64,000 nucleotides of DNA, from NCBI GenBank assembly GCA_002099365.1, contig MSED01000008.1, positions 1,302,001-1,366,000 of the forward strand, written 5' to 3'. The DNA is from Phialophora verrucosa (taxonomy: Eukaryota; Ascomycota; Eurotiomycetes; Chaetothyriales; Herpotrichiellaceae). The position numbers and the translations under genes were made by a program. The notes beneath the pieces were generated by a model that did not search any database, was not told where the DNA came from, and saw only the letters and a program-made list of their open reading frames with translations. This document shows, one piece after another, positions 54,467-64,000 of this stretch; within the stretch, counting starts at the first letter, position 1; every line of letters begins with the position of its first letter.

Positions 54467-55687
54467 CTACTCGGCCAGCACTTCAACTTCCACATCCCCA
54501 ACCCTCCACATGTACCACATGAACAAACTCCGGTACGGCGCAAACGGCGCACTCTTCTCTAGCATATCCTGTTCGCTCATATACTTCCACTTCCCGCCCC
54601 CTTTGGCCTTCAATTTCTTGACGTCTTTCCCGAAGAACGCGGCCATTCCCCTCTGGACACCCAAATCGCCTGTACTCAAGATATCGAGCCTCTTGAGTCC
54701 GAAACAAGCAAACATCTCGACCGACCACTTCCCTAGCCCACGCACCGCGATTAATTTCTCCATGACTTCCTCGTCAGAAGCCCTCATGAGCATCTCATTT
54801 GTGAGCTCCCCTGCCACAAATTTCTGGGCCAACCCTTGGATATACTCTGCCTTCCGTTGCGAGAGGCCAGCCAAGCGTAGTCGCGCGATGTCCGTGACAG
54901 CGACCTGAGCTGGGGTGGGAAACTTGGCCTCCTCGGGATCTTCTCCCTCATTGAAAAGCGCGACAAATTTGTTTTTGATCGACTTGGCCGCTGCTCCGGA
55001 GACTTGTTGGCCCATGATACCGCTAGATAGCGAGCGGAATGGGTCGATGATCTCGGCGAGGCCTTTTGGACTGAAGATATGGCACGGGTGTTGTGCTATG
55101 ATGGCCTCGAAACGCGGGTCAACCTTGATGAGGTGAGAGTACGCTTGGTCCAGGATGGTGTTTGCTGTTGCCGTGGGGCGGGGGACTCCTGTTTTTGAGG
55201 GTGTCGAATCCGGGAGATTGTCCTCATACGCGACATGTTGAGTGCCTCCAGGGGTGATGAGGGGGGCATTGGTGATGTGTGGTCCGACCGGGCGGTCAGG
55301 TGGCGGAGTTGCATCGTCGATATCGCCCGAGCTGTAGGGGGCTCGTATGACGTTGATGAGGCTTGGAGTTGGTGTCAATGGAGGGTGCTTTGCTTTGGAG
55401 GAAGTACTGCGTCGGGCTGACTTCTTTGCTGGTGTCACTGGCACTTTGAACTCAGGCTCCTCTTTTGACTCTCCATTGACAACGAGATCAGTCTGCTCGA
55501 CCCCCTTTTGCACCCTGTCTTCGGCAGCCCTTTGCTTTTTCCCTTTTACACCCTGTGCCTGGGTGCTCGCTGGCCGCTTCTTCAACTCTTTGCCCTGATT
55601 CACAGACTTTTCTATCGCTACTGGGACGGAAATGGACGCGATCCTTGTTGACCGACGAAGAGACATGATCAGAGACAACGCAAGCAT
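54467..55687 (-). CDS. MAG1: DNA-3-methyladenine glycosylase (HhH-GPD family)
   Basis: Base-excision repair enzyme that removes alkylated purines. 406 residues from the ATG at 55687, or 399 from the second ATG at 55666 (MSLRRSTRI), which looks more natural. The first 170 residues are basic and disordered, likely carrying nuclear localisation signals (KKRPAS, KGKKQR). The AlkA/Mag-type catalytic domain starts near HLIKVDPRFEAIIAQHP and includes SSGIMGQQVSGAAAKSI. The helix-hairpin-helix is IAVRGLGKWSVEMFACF, and the catalytic Asp lies in STGDLGVQRGMAAFFG. FAPYRSLFMWYMWRV closes the fold. All key elements are intact. Confidence 0.94.
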   Translation of the reverse strand: MLALSLIMSLRRSTRIASISVPVAIEKSVNQGKELKKRPASTQAQGVKGKKQRAAEDRVQKGVEQTDLVVNGESKEEPEFKVPVTPAKKSARRSTSSKAKHPPLTPTPSLINVIRAPYSSGDIDDATPPPDRPVGPHITNAPLITPGGTQHVAYEDNLPDSTPSKTGVPRPTATANTILDQAYSHLIKVDPRFEAIIAQHPCHIFSPKGLAEIIDPFRSLSSGIMGQQVSGAAAKSIKNKFVALFNEGEDPEEAKFPTPAQVAVTDIARLRLAGLSQRKAEYIQGLAQKFVAGELTNEMLMRASDEEVMEKLIAVRGLGKWSVEMFACFGLKRLDILSTGDLGVQRGMAAFFGKDVKKLKAKGGGKWKYMSEQDMLEKSAPFAPYRSLFMWYMWRVGDVEVEVLAE

Positions 55688-56741
55688 TCAACGAGTGACG
55701 AATTGGAAGAATTTGAGGGCTGCGTCCCCGAGCCCGAAACTGAGGTGCCGAGCATAGATCAATCACGTAAAGTATTTGAAGAAGAGCCGCCAAGAAGGAA
55801 GATTTACCTTGCCGGTGGTCGTCAAAGTGACGATATATGCCATCCTGAGGTTACTTCCAATGTCAGATTTTATTGGCTCGCGCGTTTTCGGTGCCTGTTC
55901 GCCCTACAAATTTCGTGGCTGGTGCCCTGTGGCTGAGGTAAGCCAAGCTGCCTGACCTATGAGGTGCCTACCACATATTCCCCAACATTGAGTGTCAAAA
56001 ATCGGTCCTTAAAAGTGCTTTGCCGGGCCATCAACTGTATCCGGTGCTGCCTTTAGGATGAATCAGTTGAACAAGGCTCCTCGGGCAAATGCATCAGAGG
56101 ATGTGTCACGTCGTGCGATATATGTGAGAAGGCATGTTGCGGCGACCTTGATCCGGCTGCTCGGTTTGTAAAAGGTTAAGCGCGTTACGCAGCCACCAAG
56201 CAGAATGCTGTCAGAGAATGCATCCTCACACAGATACTCTTGACATGAGTTGTTCCAGCTCAACTTGTTTGAGTCTATACCGACAAAATTCTATGCTTCT
56301 CGGCATGCTTGTTACTTCCAGAATATCGAGGTCCGAATGTCTCAAGAATCTCACCTGATCATGGCGGATCTCATGGAAATTGAAAGCCATCATATCGAAA
56401 GTGGCCGCCTCAAAACGGTATAGCTCTATCTCTGCAGTGGAGAGGGGAGTCGGCATCCATGCATGTGGCTTGGTACGGTACTGTCACAAGAACCGCACTA
56501 AATCATGGTGGAACAAGTGTGGCGAACCTCTCACCCATTGGGCGGAAAGAAGCCAGTCTTCTGCGCGCTTGCAAAGTTGGACGCGCCATCAGCGCGCAGG
56601 GTACTCGTACGATATCAAGAAGTTGATGACGATGCAGACTGATCAGCAACGCCGCAAAGAGGAGATTGATGTCGACCGTCCGACAGCCGGCCGGGTGAAC
56701 TAACATGGTCAGATGAGGAAGGACTGGTTTTGAGATAAGGG

Positions 56742-56755
56742 TACGAGTACTCGTA
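56742..56755. repeat. Perfect 14-bp palindrome TACGAGTACTCGTA
   Basis: A self-complementary 14-mer made of two overlapping TACGAGTAC nonamers. Other copies of the octamer ACGAGTAC lie at 56601-56608 (inverse), 57112-57119 and 57339-57346. Confidence 0.8.
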
Positions 56756-57417
56756 GACTGTTGATTGCAATTTTCGCTTCTAGACGCCGGCAACGTTGAC
56801 ATGTTCTCTGTCTATGGAGGGGTTTGAATCGCGAATTCAATGCGGTTGAGAGCGTCCTTGGCGGAGGCGATGAAAATGTCGAAATCTGGACGATGTCGAA
56901 AGCTTGGTGTTATCGGCACAGCCTCGATTTCAACCATGGGTGGTCTTTACCTTTTAGCATGTGGATCGATAGTTCGCACCCAGTGTCCCGTAATTAAGCA
57001 AGCGAGATCGAATTCTTGCCGATTGTTATCAATGCTTGTCGGAATAAGGACAACTTGTGCACAGTCTTTTCGTGAGCAGACCTTTACATCCGGCTTGGTG
57101 GTACACACATGACGAGTACCATTGAGAGTTGGCCAAATCTGCTACATCACATCCCCCACACTCAAACATTTCATGTCTCATATCAAGCCTCTTTTGAGGT
57201 CCCTCAAAGCTTTGTCGTGCAGGAGCAGGAATGGCACATGCAGCCGTGTGGGTTGGCTCTGCATGAGGTGGCTGAGGCACCAAACAGGGCTGGCGGAAGA
57301 TCGAGAGCACGCAGATGGTGGAGCTTAGCCGTGACAATACGAGTACCAAAAGCCATCTCCTTTTCCTGCGGCAACACGCGCTAATGATGCAAATCTGGCT
57401 CCACCATCTCCACCTGG

Positions 57418-57474
57418 AGCAGCAAGTGCGGCAGCCACCCAGAAACCCGACCACTGGCTGCCGCATTTGCTGCT
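57418..57474. repeat. 20-bp inverted repeat (hairpin, 17-base loop)
   Basis: Left arm 57418-57437 and right arm 57455-57474 pair along their full length, the only non-Watson-Crick pair being G57426 with T57466 (a G-U pair in RNA). The loop is 57438-57454. Related sequence CAGCCAGTG(G)CGG recurs downstream at 57494-57506 and 57589-57600 in the opposite sense to the right arm. Confidence 0.85.
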
Positions 57475-58071
57475 GCAGTTCCCCTTGTCCAACCAGCCAG
57501 TGGCGGCCAGATACCCACAGTCCAGGCAAGCGGTGGCCCCTGACTGCGGGTCAGAACCCGCCGAGCGGGCAAACACAGAGCCACTGACCAGCCAGTGCGG
57601 AAGTCCAAGCAGGCCATTTCGGAGGTCCTCTGGCATGCGTCTGGCCAATGATCTGCCTCCCTGCCAACTCAATCCATTCCTCTGCCTCCCCAATCCTTCA
57701 ATTGCCAGGGCACTCGCTGTCTCGCGGCGTGTGTTTTCCTGCCTCTCCCTTCTTTACGTCCCGTTCACGCACAACATCCTGTCGTTGCTGCTCATTTAAC
57801 TTTTTCTTCCATATCATCTTTGCTTCAGGAAGCCAGCCACGCGTTGACACTCTTGAGTCAAGAGTCGCTCCTGCCGCCGGCTGTGTTGTGTTAACAGTTC
57901 GAGCAACAACAATCAACAGACCCAGCTTCTCCCTCGCTGAAGCCTTTTTTATCTCGCCCTTGTTGCCTTTTCACCACGAAGTCAACAGCTTAATTCTCTT
58001 ACTCCAAAAGTTTTTACGACTTGCTTCGACCCAGGTTCTCACCTTCTATCCTCTTTAATATTGCATATCAG

Positions 58072-58213
58072 GTGAGTGTGACTGTCTTTCACGCCGTCCC
58101 TACCCAGCAGCTTCGCGTTGTCGTTTACCCGCGGCACCATCTCTACCAGAGACCTTGAAAACGTTCCTTGCGAACTGCGCGTGTACAAGTACTTCTGCTA
58201 ACCTCGCTTGCAG
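58072..58213 (+). other. Probable 5'-UTR intron of ECM33
   Basis: A strong donor (CAG/GTGAGTGTG at 58072) and an acceptor (CTAACCTCGCTTGCAG, ending 58213, with a branch-like CTAAC just before it) frame 142 nt that end 26 bases before the ATG. Consensus match only; no transcript evidence. Confidence 0.5.
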
Positions 58214-58239
58214 CTCTTCTGCCGAATCATAGATCACCA

Positions 58240-59607
58240 ATGGCGTTCTCGAGAGTCATCCTTCCCACCCTCGCGCTGGCGAGCTCCGTCCTTGGTGCGT
58301 CCTTCTCAGTGAGCGACGGCAATTGCCAGACCTGTGCAAGAGCTGGCTACTTCTAGAAACAAATCAACGCAGAAGCTAACACTGTCACAGCCCAATCCAA
58401 TGATATCTGTGATGGTCCCTCGATCACTATCGTGACAAGTGCCGACGCCGAACAGATTGCGGACTGCGAGACTTATGATGGAGACGTCATCATTGATCCG
58501 ACAGCCCAAGGCATCATCGCCATCAATGGTGTCCAGCAGATCACGGGTGATTTCACCTGCGTTAATGCTACGCAGTTGACCTCCATCACCTCCGACCAGC
58601 TCAATACCATCCAGGGTACATGGCACTTGGAAGACCTCACAATCCTCTCCAACCTCCAATTCAGTTCTCTCACCGGTGTGGACACCATCAACTGGGTCGG
58701 CCTCCCTGCACTGCAGAGCCTTAATATGGCTCAAGGCATTCAAAGAGCAAATGATGTTTACATTTCGAATACTCAACTGAACAACATTAATGGTATCGAA
58801 TTGTCTGCAGTGGCAACACTGAACATCAACAACAACTTCTACCTGACTGATGTCAACGTTAACGACCTGAAGAACGTTACCCAAGCCCTCTCCTTTTCCG
58901 CCAACGGTCGTGACTTGGCCATCAGCTTCCCCAACCTCCAGGATGCTGCCAACTTGACTTTCCGAAATGTCAGCAAGATCGACATGCCTTCGCTCGCCAA
59001 CGTCGCAGGCTCGATGGGATTCTATTCCGACACCTTCAAGACTTTCACTGCACCAAATCTGACGCAAACCGGCGGTACCTTGGCTTTCGTTGACAGCCCC
59101 AGCCTGACGAGCTTCGCATTCCCGGCCCTCACCACCATCGGAGGCGGTTTCTTGGTTGCAAACAACACCAATCTTAAGGCGATTGATGGCCTTCCAAAGT
59201 TGGCAACCATCGTCGGTGCCCTTGACTTTGCAGGTACTTTCAACAGGTGAGACTCGAGGACTCCATTCTCCAGTATACTGCGTGATGCTAATTTTGACTT
59301 CAGCGTGACCATGAACAAGCTCACCGATGTCCGAGGAGGATCCAACGTCCAAACTACCTCTAGCAACACAACCATCTGCGATTTGTTCGACTCGGCCCAC
59401 GACAACGGGGTCATCAAGGGCGTCAACACTTGCTTGACCAGCAAGGCTAACCCCGAGACCAACCCCACTGCCACTAGCGGTGGTACTGCTTCGACTGGTA
59501 GCAGCAGCTCAGGCAGCTCCTCAAGCGACAATGCTGCCATGAACTTCGGCCCCGCCACACCTGTGGCCGGTCTTGGTGCCCTACTCGCCGCTATCTTCTT
59601 CATCTAA
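58240..59607 (+). CDS. ECM33: GPI-anchored cell wall protein, Ecm33/Sps2 family
   Basis: Wall-organising protein of the Ecm33 family, needed for wall integrity in yeasts and aspergilli. Three exons, 58240-58294, 58391-59246 and 59304-59607; introns 96 and 57 nt; 404 residues. Signal peptide about 1-19 (ends SSVLGA), the first intron lying right at its cleavage region. The body is a receptor-L-domain-like beta-solenoid with repeated short units (LTSITSDQLNTIQGTW, LTGVDTINWVGLPALQSLNM, FPALTTIGGGFLVANN) and many N-glycosylation sites. It ends with a Cys pair (TTICDLFDS, NTCLTSK), a Ser/Gly/Thr-rich stretch and a hydrophobic GPI signal (GLGALLAAIFFI). The 5' flank is long and structured. Confidence 0.95.
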
Positions 59608-60944
59608 AACATTGGGCCAAGCGGCGTTTGTCTTGCAGTCAACTTAGAATACTCTAATACGCGAGGGGTAATGTCCTTCGGTCCTTGTGTTTGTCAAGCC
59701 TCTTTTTAAGCGATCGGCTCTCCTTGACGAGAATACAAACAACGCGAAAACGGGGCGGCTAGCAGCCAGGAATTGTCTCTGAACAGAAGGAGCGCGCGCG
59801 CATCTGGAGTGCAGGGTCCTGGGTTTCTTGTCTTGGGAAGATCTAGTACTGGCAGATTGTGATGAGAGCGAACAGCGGGAGGCTCCCGAGTGTTCGATTG
59901 CGTGTGGATAGGCATACAAATGAATATGTTCCTTTGACGACCGTTTAGCCTCGCACGTTGGGGTCTTTGCAGCTGAGGGTCCCTCTGATATCGTCGTACA
60001 GTGGAGAGAGGTTGTCGCACATGCCTCGATCCACTGTGACCTTTGCAGCTCCACCAACATGATTGTTCAACCGGTGAATCCTTCAGCCAGAAAAGAAGCT
60101 GAGCGTGGGCTTGCTCGGACCGAGTAAGAGCAGACGAACCCCTTGGAACTTCGCGTAGTCGGATGCCAGTCTTTACTGTGTACCCTTGGCGACTTTTCCC
60201 TTGATGCCGGGCCCATCCACCCATCTAATACTGTACTCGCTTTTACTCGTAAAGAGAAGAGGCGGGGCGGCCGCAAGTACCACGCCCATTGATACCGGTA
60301 AGCACTGAACAAGGGTTCCATGACCGAGAAAGAAGCTCCACGCGGGGAAAAACATGTCAGCATGGCAAAAGAAGAAATCCGCCCCCAAGTGATTTCGAGT
60401 GGGCGCCCAGAACGGAATTTGAGTAGTTTCTGCTGTATCGTTTCTCAGCCTTGCCTTATCTGTGAAGCGGTTTACCAATACAGGGGTTCATAATCAACAG
60501 CATCCAAATACTCTCACGCCATCTCCCATCAAGGGCCATAAGCTCTCCTGACTTTCTTTGACTGGGAAGAGCATTTTCTCAGTCAGGTAGGATGTGGAGA
60601 GAGCTCAGTGAGATTCAACGCGGCCTTCCCAACTCATCCTTACTGCTTACATACACCCATCGACTGCTGCCACCAATGAAATCACCCAGCGAACGAGGTC
60701 AACAGCGGCCGCTGAGACCGCTTCATACACGCTGGTATATCTTGGCTGTTTTGTGGCGGGCAGGGTTGACGGCTGTCCGAGAACTCTCTGGTGCAAGTAT
60801 GACGCTCTCACAGCGTGGCGCGGAGACGAGAATACCGTCGCCGTTCGATAGACCGACTGCCGTACTTGTAAGTGCTATACGGCATGGACTCGCAGACAAC
60901 GAATTAGTAATAGGCCCGCCAAATGTACCGGAGTCGTATCACCG

Positions 60945-60970
60945 TCGAGTTCGAGTTCGAGTTCGGGTTC
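60945..60970 (+). repeat. Hexanucleotide microsatellite (TCGAGT)n
   Basis: Three exact TCGAGT units, then TCGGGT and a partial unit. Confidence 0.85.
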
Positions 60971-61344
60971 ACCGTTGCTTAAGAGTACTCGCGGGGTCGC
61001 TGACGGTGGGTCATTATCCGGATCAGGGCCGTTGCAAGCTCAGGCGAGGGCCGCGTAAGGCATGGCGAGCGGTCGGAAAGCGTTGGCCACGCGAGGAGGA
61101 GCCTTACGTACTGTGGTAGGCATCCGTGCTGACGAGGCAACGAATTGGAGCATGCTGGGAGTGGCTCTTTTCTGACCGACTGTGTTGCATATACTTTCTA
61201 CGCAGTATTGGGTTTAGTTAGACCTCTTGGTCCAACGAAACAGGCGGGCATGGTGTGTTGCATCCCACATTTTAAGTGTTGGGTCTTTTGTATGCGACGT
61301 GTGTACTAGGGGGTGTGAGCGGCCGTTTGCACTTGGAAAAGGAG

Positions 61345-61350
61345 TATAAA
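61345..61350 (+). promoter_or_regulatory. TATA box (TATAAA) of the hydrolase gene
   Basis: Exact TATAAA in GGAGTATAAAGGCG, 189 bases before the ATG at 61539; a plausible core promoter for an inducible gene. Confidence 0.5.
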
Positions 61351-61538
61351 GGCGTCACGGTCGAGCGACGACCCTGTATCCCTGCCTTCATACAACGTAC
61401 ACCGAGCTTCAATCAATCCCGAGAGGGCACATAAAGGACGTTAACCCCCCCTTCCTTTGGTACCTCCCTACCGGCAACAACACCGTTACCACGGATCCAT
61501 CTCTGCCTGCCCCAGCTGAACCGCGATAATCAGCAACG

Positions 61539-62505
61539 ATGCCTCGAACAGACGTCTCGTTCAAGACCCACGATGGTGTCACCCTTCGGGGCTGGTTCTT
61601 CACGCCCTCGTCCGTCCCAACAGGCAAGAAACTCCCTTGCATTGTCATGACGCATGGCCTGTCGTGCGTCAAAGAGATGGGCCTCTCCGAAGTGGCCACG
61701 AAGTTCACCGCCGACCTCCCCGTCACGGTTCTGGTCTACGACCACCGAGGCTTCGGCAGCTCAGACACGGCGCCGGGACAGCCTCGTCAGGAAGTCATCA
61801 CCTGGTTGCAGAGCAACGACATGCGCGATGCGATCACGTACGCGCAGACGAGGGAGGAAGTCGACAAAGCTCAGATCGTCCTGTGGGGCTATTCTCTCTC
61901 CGCCGGGTTGGTGGTGTACGTCGCTGGCACGGACCGACGGGTCAAGGCCGTGATTGCGCTGGCCCCCGGCTTGTCGGGCCTGGAGGTCGTGGGGAGACAG
62001 GCACCGCCGCACGCCGTCCTTGCCATGCAGCCGTTGTTTGAGATGGACCGGCTGGCCAGGGCGGAGGGCAAGGAGCCCATCCGAGTGCCCGTCGTGAGCA
62101 ATCAGCCAGGCGTGCAGGCGACGTTACCCAGTCCGGAGAGTTGGGAGTTCTTCTCCAAGCACGAGGGGAATGGGAGTAGTTGGAAGAATGAGTTGACATT
62201 GAGGAGGTGAGTTTTGTTTCTTTCCTGTAGGTGCATGCTCACAACATAGCAGCCTCGACGACATCTCGACCTACGCGCTGCCCATGTCGCACCTTGAAAC
62301 CATCACACCGACTCCCGTGTTCTTCGGTATAGCCACCAGAGATACGAACAGTCCGCCCGACATGTCGATGAGGTGGTACGCCAAGCTGAGCGAGCCGAAG
62401 GAGGTGGCCTTCGCGGACGCGGACCACTATCAGCTGATGTCTCATGGGAGAGATGTCCTGCATCCGAAGGAGGTGGCGTTTTTGAAGAGGTCGCTGAACT
62501 TGTGA
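61539..62505 (+). CDS. Alpha/beta hydrolase (YcjY/DltE-like serine hydrolase)
   Basis: Two exons, 61539-62206 and 62250-62505, with a 43-nt intron, the shortest in the window; 307 residues. The N-terminus has the family pattern DVSFKTHDGVTLRGWFFTP, then a strand-turn with MTHGLS (oxyanion region) and VYDHRGFGSSD. The nucleophile elbow is GYSLSAG with Ser119. Near the C-terminus ATRDTNSPPD supplies a candidate acid and ADADHYQLM the catalytic His. Such proteins are common in fungi, often near secondary metabolism or detoxification genes, but no such neighbours are visible. The substrate is unknown. The acceptor at 62249 is chosen because an earlier TAG would make an intron of only 24 nt. Confidence 0.88.
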
Positions 62506-63900
62506 ATGGAAATGCTGGACATTTTGGCTTCGACGTTTCGCAGATACTTGTCAAGAGACGTCCGTCGAGGTGCAACGCCTGGACGCCAGAGAAGGAAACC
62601 TACCGTGGCATGGGCTCTTAGTCAGGCCGCGGCACATAAGAGACGTGAACATAGAGACGGCGTCTCGGTTGCCACATACATGTGCTTTATTTTCTCAGAA
62701 GCCGAGTTTACATTCGTGGTTCGCCGTCAAGCAATCGTATCCGTGAGAACGCGCGTATCGCACGGCGGCAATTTCTTGATCCTTCTTCTACCATCAGAAT
62801 AGTCCCGCCCGTCAGGACTCAGCATGACATTTGGGACAGTGGTACCAATGTGGTTCAAGAACCACAAGCATTCATTCCTATCAAACAGCGGGAGTCATCC
62901 TTTCCGAGCCCTTTCTATCCACCTGGCACGCAGTTTATGATGCTCCGTTTCCATTGTCTGATGCCTGTCTCTTCAATGCTAGGAGCGGGTTGCGCGACCT
63001 TCGCCACCGAGCCCCATTGCCGCGCTCTATCCTATTCCCTTCATCGTTGCGTCGAGTCCTTTGCAGGACAGATCGGAAACCGAGACCCGACTGAATGGAC
63101 AGCTGTCTGGGCTTGGTCAGGGCTTGGGGTGTGACAAACGCGGCTCGGTGCAGGAAGGCGCCCGGCTACCTACAGATCCATCCCAGTGGCATGGATGAGG
63201 TGCGCCTCGGGGTCACATTCAAGAGAAGGGGGCACAACTCGGAAACTGGCAGGCTGCGGAAGCCTCGTGCGCCCGGCAAGCATCGCACCGCAGTTTGGAG
63301 GTCGACCATGTCGAAGAACGTACGGCGGAACACAACATTGCAAATGGAAATGTCGTTGTCGTTGGAGTGAATTGGGCAAAATTCATCTGATTCACCACTG
63401 TCCGTCATTCTTCGATCTTGAACAAGGCTGTCCTTACGCTGATCATGCAACACCATGCTCCTTCTCGGCGCGGTGTCGGCACGAGACGAGATGTACGGTC
63501 TGCTGGGGGCTGAGCAGCCTTTCCACAGGCGCAAGCTGCAACGTTGGATCGGTATCGAGACCAGCCTAATGCAAGACAGCGCCAGCCTCACCATTGGTAG
63601 GAGCTGCAGATGTAGGCTGCCCGCCATCTCTCCCTGTGCATCTGAAGTCTCTCGAAATACATTTTCAGCCTGACCGCTCGATCTCTTTCGTTTCTTTTCA
63701 CATCCTTCCTGAAATTGCCCAGTGACCAGTTATTGCTGGTAGCTCTCTGATGTGGATAGACGATGGCATCCTTCCAGGTGGTCCGACAAGGTTTGAGGGT
63801 TCCTGCATCAAATGGATACGGGGATGCTAATAGCCTGGAATAGTAGCTACGGGAAACGGCGAATATGAGCAGGTATCCGCGCAAGCGGAGGAATTCCTTC
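62506..63900. other. Downstream flank of hydrolase; no supported gene
   Basis: Several overlapping short ORFs on both strands, none with a recognised domain or good composition. No repeats or RNA genes were seen. Confidence 0.35.
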
Positions 63901-63945
63901 ATGTCAGTCGTACAGAGCATGGAGAGCCATGACCGGAGGAGCTCA

Positions 63946-64000
63946 CCTTCACAGAACCCACCACGACAAGGTGTCCAACTTGTGTAAGGCTGGTGGTGCC
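63946..64000 (-). CDS. Possible exon of a gene extending past the window end
   Basis: Reading the minus strand from the window end gives an open stretch GTTSLTQVGHLVVVGSVK followed by a consensus donor (AAG/GTGAGC at about 63946). If the donor is not used, the frame stops after another 15 codons. The sequence is too short to assign a family. An ORF further left on the same strand (63920-63588) could belong to the same gene but looks non-conserved. Confidence 0.2.

Larger units (their letters stand above)
55688..58071. other. Long upstream region of ECM33 with repeats and hairpins, no supported gene
   Basis: 2.4 kb without a convincing ORF. It holds several copies of TACGAGTAC, a 20-bp-stem hairpin at 57418-57474, related CAGCCAGTG repeats to 57600, and small hairpins at 57545-57570. 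From about 57640 to 58060 the plus strand is C/T-rich, as in a long fungal 5' leader. Confidence 0.5.
59608..61538. other. Long intergenic region between ECM33 and alpha/beta hydrolase
   Basis: 1.9 kb. The only sizeable ATG-started ORF (60592-61119, 175 codons, plus) is Arg-rich, partly made of translated microsatellite, and has no domain; it is probably not a gene. An inverted repeat TGCCGTA/TACGGCA lies at 60858-60884 (13-base loop). Confidence 0.4.

Noticed and set aside
60592..61119. ATG-started 175-codon ORF between ECM33 and the hydrolase
   Set aside because: Arg-rich composition, partly translated hexanucleotide repeat (RVRVRV), no domain, no sign of conservation readable from sequence.
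63588..63920. Minus-strand 110-codon ORF near the right edge
   Set aside because: No recognisable domain and unusual composition; it may be part of a spliced gene but cannot be supported from this window.

Overview
The window is nuclear DNA of a filamentous ascomycete (Pezizomycotina). The evidence is short GT-AG introns (mostly 43-120 nt) with CTRAY-like branch points, compact single-copy housekeeping genes on both strands, a HET-domain protein, an Ecm33-type GPI wall protein and a single dispersed 5S rRNA gene. The protein sequences feel closest to Eurotiomycetes, perhaps Chaetothyriales, but that is a guess without a search. No operons, CRISPR arrays, prokaryotic-type elements, transposons or tRNAs were seen.

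Layout. 0-9 kb: 3' part of coatomer beta (COPI), a secreted Cys-rich GPI protein, and a DUF4470/MYND zinc-finger protein. 9.2-14 kb: a 5S rRNA gene on the minus strand, gluconate kinase, a long gap, then VPS26 (retromer). 14.7-28 kb: MON2 (minus), HET protein (plus), TCF25/Rqc1 (minus) and a mitochondrial PP2C phosphatase of the Ptc5 type (plus). 28.7-35.8 kb: COX18 (minus), ALG11, UBC9 and asparagine synthetase. 36.3-42.5 kb: mitochondrial porin, a mitochondrial J-protein (minus), methionine aminopeptidase 2 and chorismate synthase. 43.6-50.5 kb: a kelch-type single-pass membrane protein and the ribonucleotide reductase large subunit. 51.9-55.7 kb: a mitochondrial NAD carrier-like protein (minus), QCR7 and a 3-methyladenine DNA glycosylase (minus). 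58-62.5 kb: Ecm33-like wall protein and an alpha/beta hydrolase. The last 1.5 kb has no convincing complete gene.

The genes are mostly functionally independent. Loose themes are membrane traffic (COPI, MON2, VPS26), mitochondria (PTC5, COX18, porin, J-protein, NAD carrier, QCR7) and amino-acid synthesis (ASN, ARO2). Several promoters carry recognisable sites: a Gcn4/CpcA-type box before ASN, paired CCAAT boxes before porin and QCR7, and tandem ACGCG boxes before RNR1.

The least explained sequence is the 2.5 kb before the ECM33 gene. It holds a 20-bp-stem hairpin, three copies of a related repeat, and several copies of a palindromic nonamer. Other points of interest are a 5S rRNA gene that looks like a divergent but structurally compensated variant, the five-module Cys-rich GPI protein, and a HET protein lacking the usual Cys of its core motif. 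Splice sites were placed by eye from consensus and protein continuity; no search was run.
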